From: Pseudotabrizicola algicola
GTDB lineage: Bacteria; Pseudomonadota; Alphaproteobacteria; Rhodobacterales; Rhodobacteraceae
DNA length: 64,000 nucleotides
NCBI RefSeq assembly: GCF_010915705.1
Contig: NZ_JAAIKE010000001.1
Coordinates: forward strand, 372,001-436,000
Direction of reading: 5' to 3'
Under the pieces are notes generated by a model. The model was not told where the DNA came from. It searched no databases and saw nothing but the letters and a program-made list of their open reading frames with translations. The translations under genes and the position numbers were made by a program. Below, piece after piece: positions 61,845 to 64,000 of the stretch; positions within the stretch are counted from its first letter, which is position 1; each line of letters opens with the position of its first letter.

Positions 61845-63193
61845 CTCCGCTGCGTATCCTTCTGGTCGATGACGAGCCTGACCTGCGCGCCTCGACTGCG
61901 CAGGCGCTCGACCTTGCGGGCTTTGTGGTGCAGGATTTCGCCGCGCCCGAGCGGGTGATGGATCTGGTCAGCTTCGGCTTTCCCGGCGTGGTGCTGACCG
62001 ATATCCGCATGCCCGGCATGGACGGGCTGACGCTGATGAACCGCATCCACGAGATTGATCGTGACATTCCGGTGATCCTGATCACCGGGCATGGCGATGT
62101 GCAACTGGCAGTGCGGGCAATGCGCGAAGGGGCCTATGATTTCGTCGAAAAGCCCTTCGCGGCCAGCCAGTTGACGGAAATCGTCGCGCGGGCCTCGGAT
62201 TACCGCCGACTCGTGCTGGAAAACCGTGTGCTCAAGGCCGCCGCGGGGCAGCTTGATGATATGGAGCAGCGCCTGATCGGGCGGTCCACCGCCATGATCG
62301 ATCTGCGCCGCCGCATCCGCACGCTTGGCCCGACCGAGGCAGATGTGCTGATCGTCGGCGAAACCGGCGCGGGCAAAGAGGTGGTTGCGCGCGCATTGCA
62401 CGATCTGTCGCCGCGGGCGCGCAAACCTTTTGTCGCCATCGATTGCGCCGCGATCCCGGCGGCCCTGATCGAATCCGAGCTTTTTGGTCATGAGGCAGGG
62501 GCCTTTGCAGGAGCCTTGCGGGCGCGCTATGGCAAGTTTGAACATGCACGCGGCGGCACCATCCTGCTCGATGACATCGCGTCAATGCCGCTCGACATGC
62601 AGGGTAAACTGGTGCGGGTGATCGAAGACCGCACAGTGACGCGGCTTGGTTCGAACGAGGCGCTGCCGCTGGATGTGCGCTTCATGGCCACGTCGCGCGT
62701 TCCGCTTGAGGCGGAGGTGGAGGCGGGACGGTTCCGCGCCGATCTGCTTTACCGGCTGAACGTCGTCACCCTTCAGGTGCCGCCGCTCTCGGCCCGGCGC
62801 GAGGACATTCCGCTGCTGTTCCTGCGCCTTCTGGCCGAGGCCGCAAGCCGGCACCGGTCCGACCCCGCACCGGTGCCGCCTTCGCTTGTCGCCCAACTGA
62901 CCGCGCGCGACTGGCCCGGCAATGTGCGCGAGTTGCGCAACGCCGCCGATCGCTACGCCTTGGGGCTTGGCGAGGGCGCGCAAACCGCCGACGATCCTCC
63001 CTCGCGCCTTGCCGAGCGGGTCGCCGAATTTGAAAAGCGCGAGATCGAGGCCGCACTTGCCGCCCATCGCGGCAACCTCAAACCGGTCTATGAATCACTC
63101 GGCCTGTCGCGCAAAACCCTGTGGGAGAAGATGCAAAAGCATGGGCTCGACAAAGCGCAATTCGGCGCGGGGCCGGAGGGCGAGGCGGAATAG
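61841..63193 (+). CDS. dctD: DctD-like response regulator with GAFAGA variant loop
   Basis: AAA+ response regulator of 450 residues. The receiver has D54 ('VLTDIRMPGMDG'), the AAA+ domain has Walker A 'VGETGAGKE', and a Fis-type helix-turn-helix lies at the C-terminus ('GNLKPVYESLGLSRKTLWEK'). The sigma54-contact loop reads GAFAGA (220-225) where GAFTGA is expected; the threonine-to-alanine change touches the residue that engages sigma54. Walker B is 'GGTILLDDIASM'. It is translationally coupled to dctB and probably controls the TRAP genes that follow. Confidence 0.88.
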   Translation: MTPLRILLVDDEPDLRASTAQALDLAGFVVQDFAAPERVMDLVSFGFPGVVLTDIRMPGMDGLTLMNRIHEIDRDIPVILITGHGDVQLAVRAMREGAYDFVEKPFAASQLTEIVARASDYRRLVLENRVLKAAAGQLDDMEQRLIGRSTAMIDLRRRIRTLGPTEADVLIVGETGAGKEVVARALHDLSPRARKPFVAIDCAAIPAALIESELFGHEAGAFAGALRARYGKFEHARGGTILLDDIASMPLDMQGKLVRVIEDRTVTRLGSNEALPLDVRFMATSRVPLEAEVEAGRFRADLLYRLNVVTLQVPPLSARREDIPLLFLRLLAEAASRHRSDPAPVPPSLVAQLTARDWPGNVRELRNAADRYALGLGEGAQTADDPPSRLAERVAEFEKREIEAALAAHRGNLKPVYESLGLSRKTLWEKMQKHGLDKAQFGAGPEGEAE

Positions 63194-63381
63194 GCCACGA
63201 AATCCGCCCATGCTTTGCGGCATATGTTACGATTTCCACCCATCACAGGGCCGTGTTTGCGAATTCATGGCGCGATCATGCCGAAACACGGTTGAGTGAA
63301 ACCCCGATATCTTCCTTTCCTGCCCCCATCACGGCCCCGCGCAGGAGGCGCTGGCCAGTGTAGGAATTTTGGGAGGACTGC

Positions 63382-64000
63382 ATGTTCATCAAAACACTCG
63401 CCGCCGCCGCGGCGGTCGGCATCGTTGCAACCGGCGCTATGGCGCAAGACAAGAGCGACTGGCCGTCGGAAATCACCATCGGCACCGCTTCGCAAGGCGG
63501 CACCTATTTTGTCTATGGCAACGGATTTGCAGGCTATATGTCCGAAGCCCTTGGCGTGAATGCCACGGGCGAAGTCACCGGCGGGCCGGTGCAGAACGTC
63601 ACGCTGGTGGAAACCGGCGACCACCTGATGGGGCTGGTCACGATGGGGCCTGCCTATGATGCGTGGAACGGCAAGTCGGAACTGGCACCGGGGCTGGAGC
63701 ATAAATCCATCCGCGCGCTGTTCCCGATGTATCAGACACCGTTCCAGGTTGTGGTCCTGCGTTCTTCGGGCATCACTTCGGTGTCAGACCTTAATGGCAA
63801 GCGCGTGTCGGTCGGTCCCGCTGGCGGCACCCCCGGCACCTACTGGCCGCAGTTCATGACCGCCGTCGGCGTCAACGCCACCGTTTCCTACGCCGGTGCC
63901 GCCGATGCGGCAGGCCAGTTGCAGGACGGCCTGATCGACGCCTTCGCCTTTGCCGCGGGCGTGCCGATCTCGGCCTTCGCCGAACTCGCCGCGCAGCAGG
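63382..64000 (+). CDS. TAXI-family TRAP transporter solute-binding protein, truncated at window end
   Basis: The frame from ATG 63382 (GGGAGGA 7 bases upstream) runs 206 codons off the window. MFIKTLAAAAAVGIVATGAMA is a signal peptide with cleavage before QDKSD. The mature start 'WPSEITIGTASQGGTYFVYG' and later 'PVQNVTLVETGDHLMGLVTM' and 'RVSVGPAGGTPGTYWPQF' match the TAXI subgroup of TRAP binding proteins. The membrane subunits should lie beyond the window. The adjacent DctBD pair is the likely regulator. Substrate unknown; TAXI proteins often bind glutamate or other acids. Confidence 0.9.
   Translation, partial: MFIKTLAAAAAVGIVATGAMAQDKSDWPSEITIGTASQGGTYFVYGNGFAGYMSEALGVNATGEVTGGPVQNVTLVETGDHLMGLVTMGPAYDAWNGKSELAPGLEHKSIRALFPMYQTPFQVVVLRSSGITSVSDLNGKRVSVGPAGGTPGTYWPQFMTAVGVNATVSYAGAADAAGQLQDGLIDAFAFAAGVPISAFAELAAQQ

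Noticed and set aside
63194-63381. A sigma54 -24/-12 promoter ahead of the TAXI gene
   Set aside because: TGGCGCGATCATGC has wrong spacing, and GTGTTTGC has only the -12 half; neither is convincing.

Overview
The window is GC-rich, densely coded chromosomal DNA from an alphaproteobacterium of the Rhodobacteraceae (Rhodobacter/Gemmobacter-like). Supporting signs are the dusB-ntrB-ntrC-ntrY-ntrX-trkA-trkH-hfq-hflX block, an NtrC without the GAFTGA loop, a CckA hybrid kinase, a recA gene with a GAAC-N7-GAAC (alphaproteobacterial) LexA box, the adjacent DUF6477 and DUF6456 genes, and many 1- or 4-base stop/start overlaps. I see no insertion sequence, prophage, CRISPR array or rRNA. One tRNA-Gln(UUG) is present. 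Genes at both edges are cut by the window.

Layout. 1-6.5 kb: a truncated secreted protein and a small membrane protein (minus strand), divergent from aroK-aroB; tRNA-Gln; a flavoprotein; a KamA-like radical SAM protein and a lytic transglycosylase lipoprotein. 6.6-15.1 kb: a NarL-type regulator, a FIST-domain protein and a NahK-like hybrid kinase, followed by a coxG-S-L-M cluster with a form II (AYRGAGR) large subunit. This is the most system-like segment: a probable haem/NO-sensing module next to a molybdenum hydroxylase. 15.1-26 kb, all minus strand: capsule-export KpsE and KpsT without a permease, an NhaA with an Asn-Asp motif, a PPK2-TetR pair, a hydrolase, MetA with Glu111, an ATPase, a FadL-like porin, a DMT exporter and an ABM monooxygenase.

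26-36.7 kb: guaA, an MttB-family methyltransferase without pyrrolysine, DUF6477 divergent from DUF6456 with DnaA boxes and CtrA-like motifs between them, lipA, a Coq10/RatA-like protein, hpt plus a coupled small membrane protein, a dihaem cytochrome c, and the overlapping set ispDF-pgpA-cinA. 36.8-48.8 kb: the nitrogen-control and potassium block, ending in hfq-hflX. HflX may begin at a non-AUG codon overlapping the hfq stop.

48.8-64 kb: a nested inverted-repeat element, guaB-rsmB, cckA behind a perfect TTAA-N7-TTAA box, a sulfotransferase-like gene divergent from SOS-controlled recA, alaS, a DUF1330 protein, a class II amidotransferase, and a DctB/DctD two-component pair directly upstream of a TAXI-type TRAP binding protein that runs off the end. 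Purine metabolism (guaA, guaB, hpt), nitrogen control and the cell-cycle/SOS regulators are housekeeping. The accessory interest lies in the FIST/NahK/cox region and in several regulatory sites and motif variants listed as findings.
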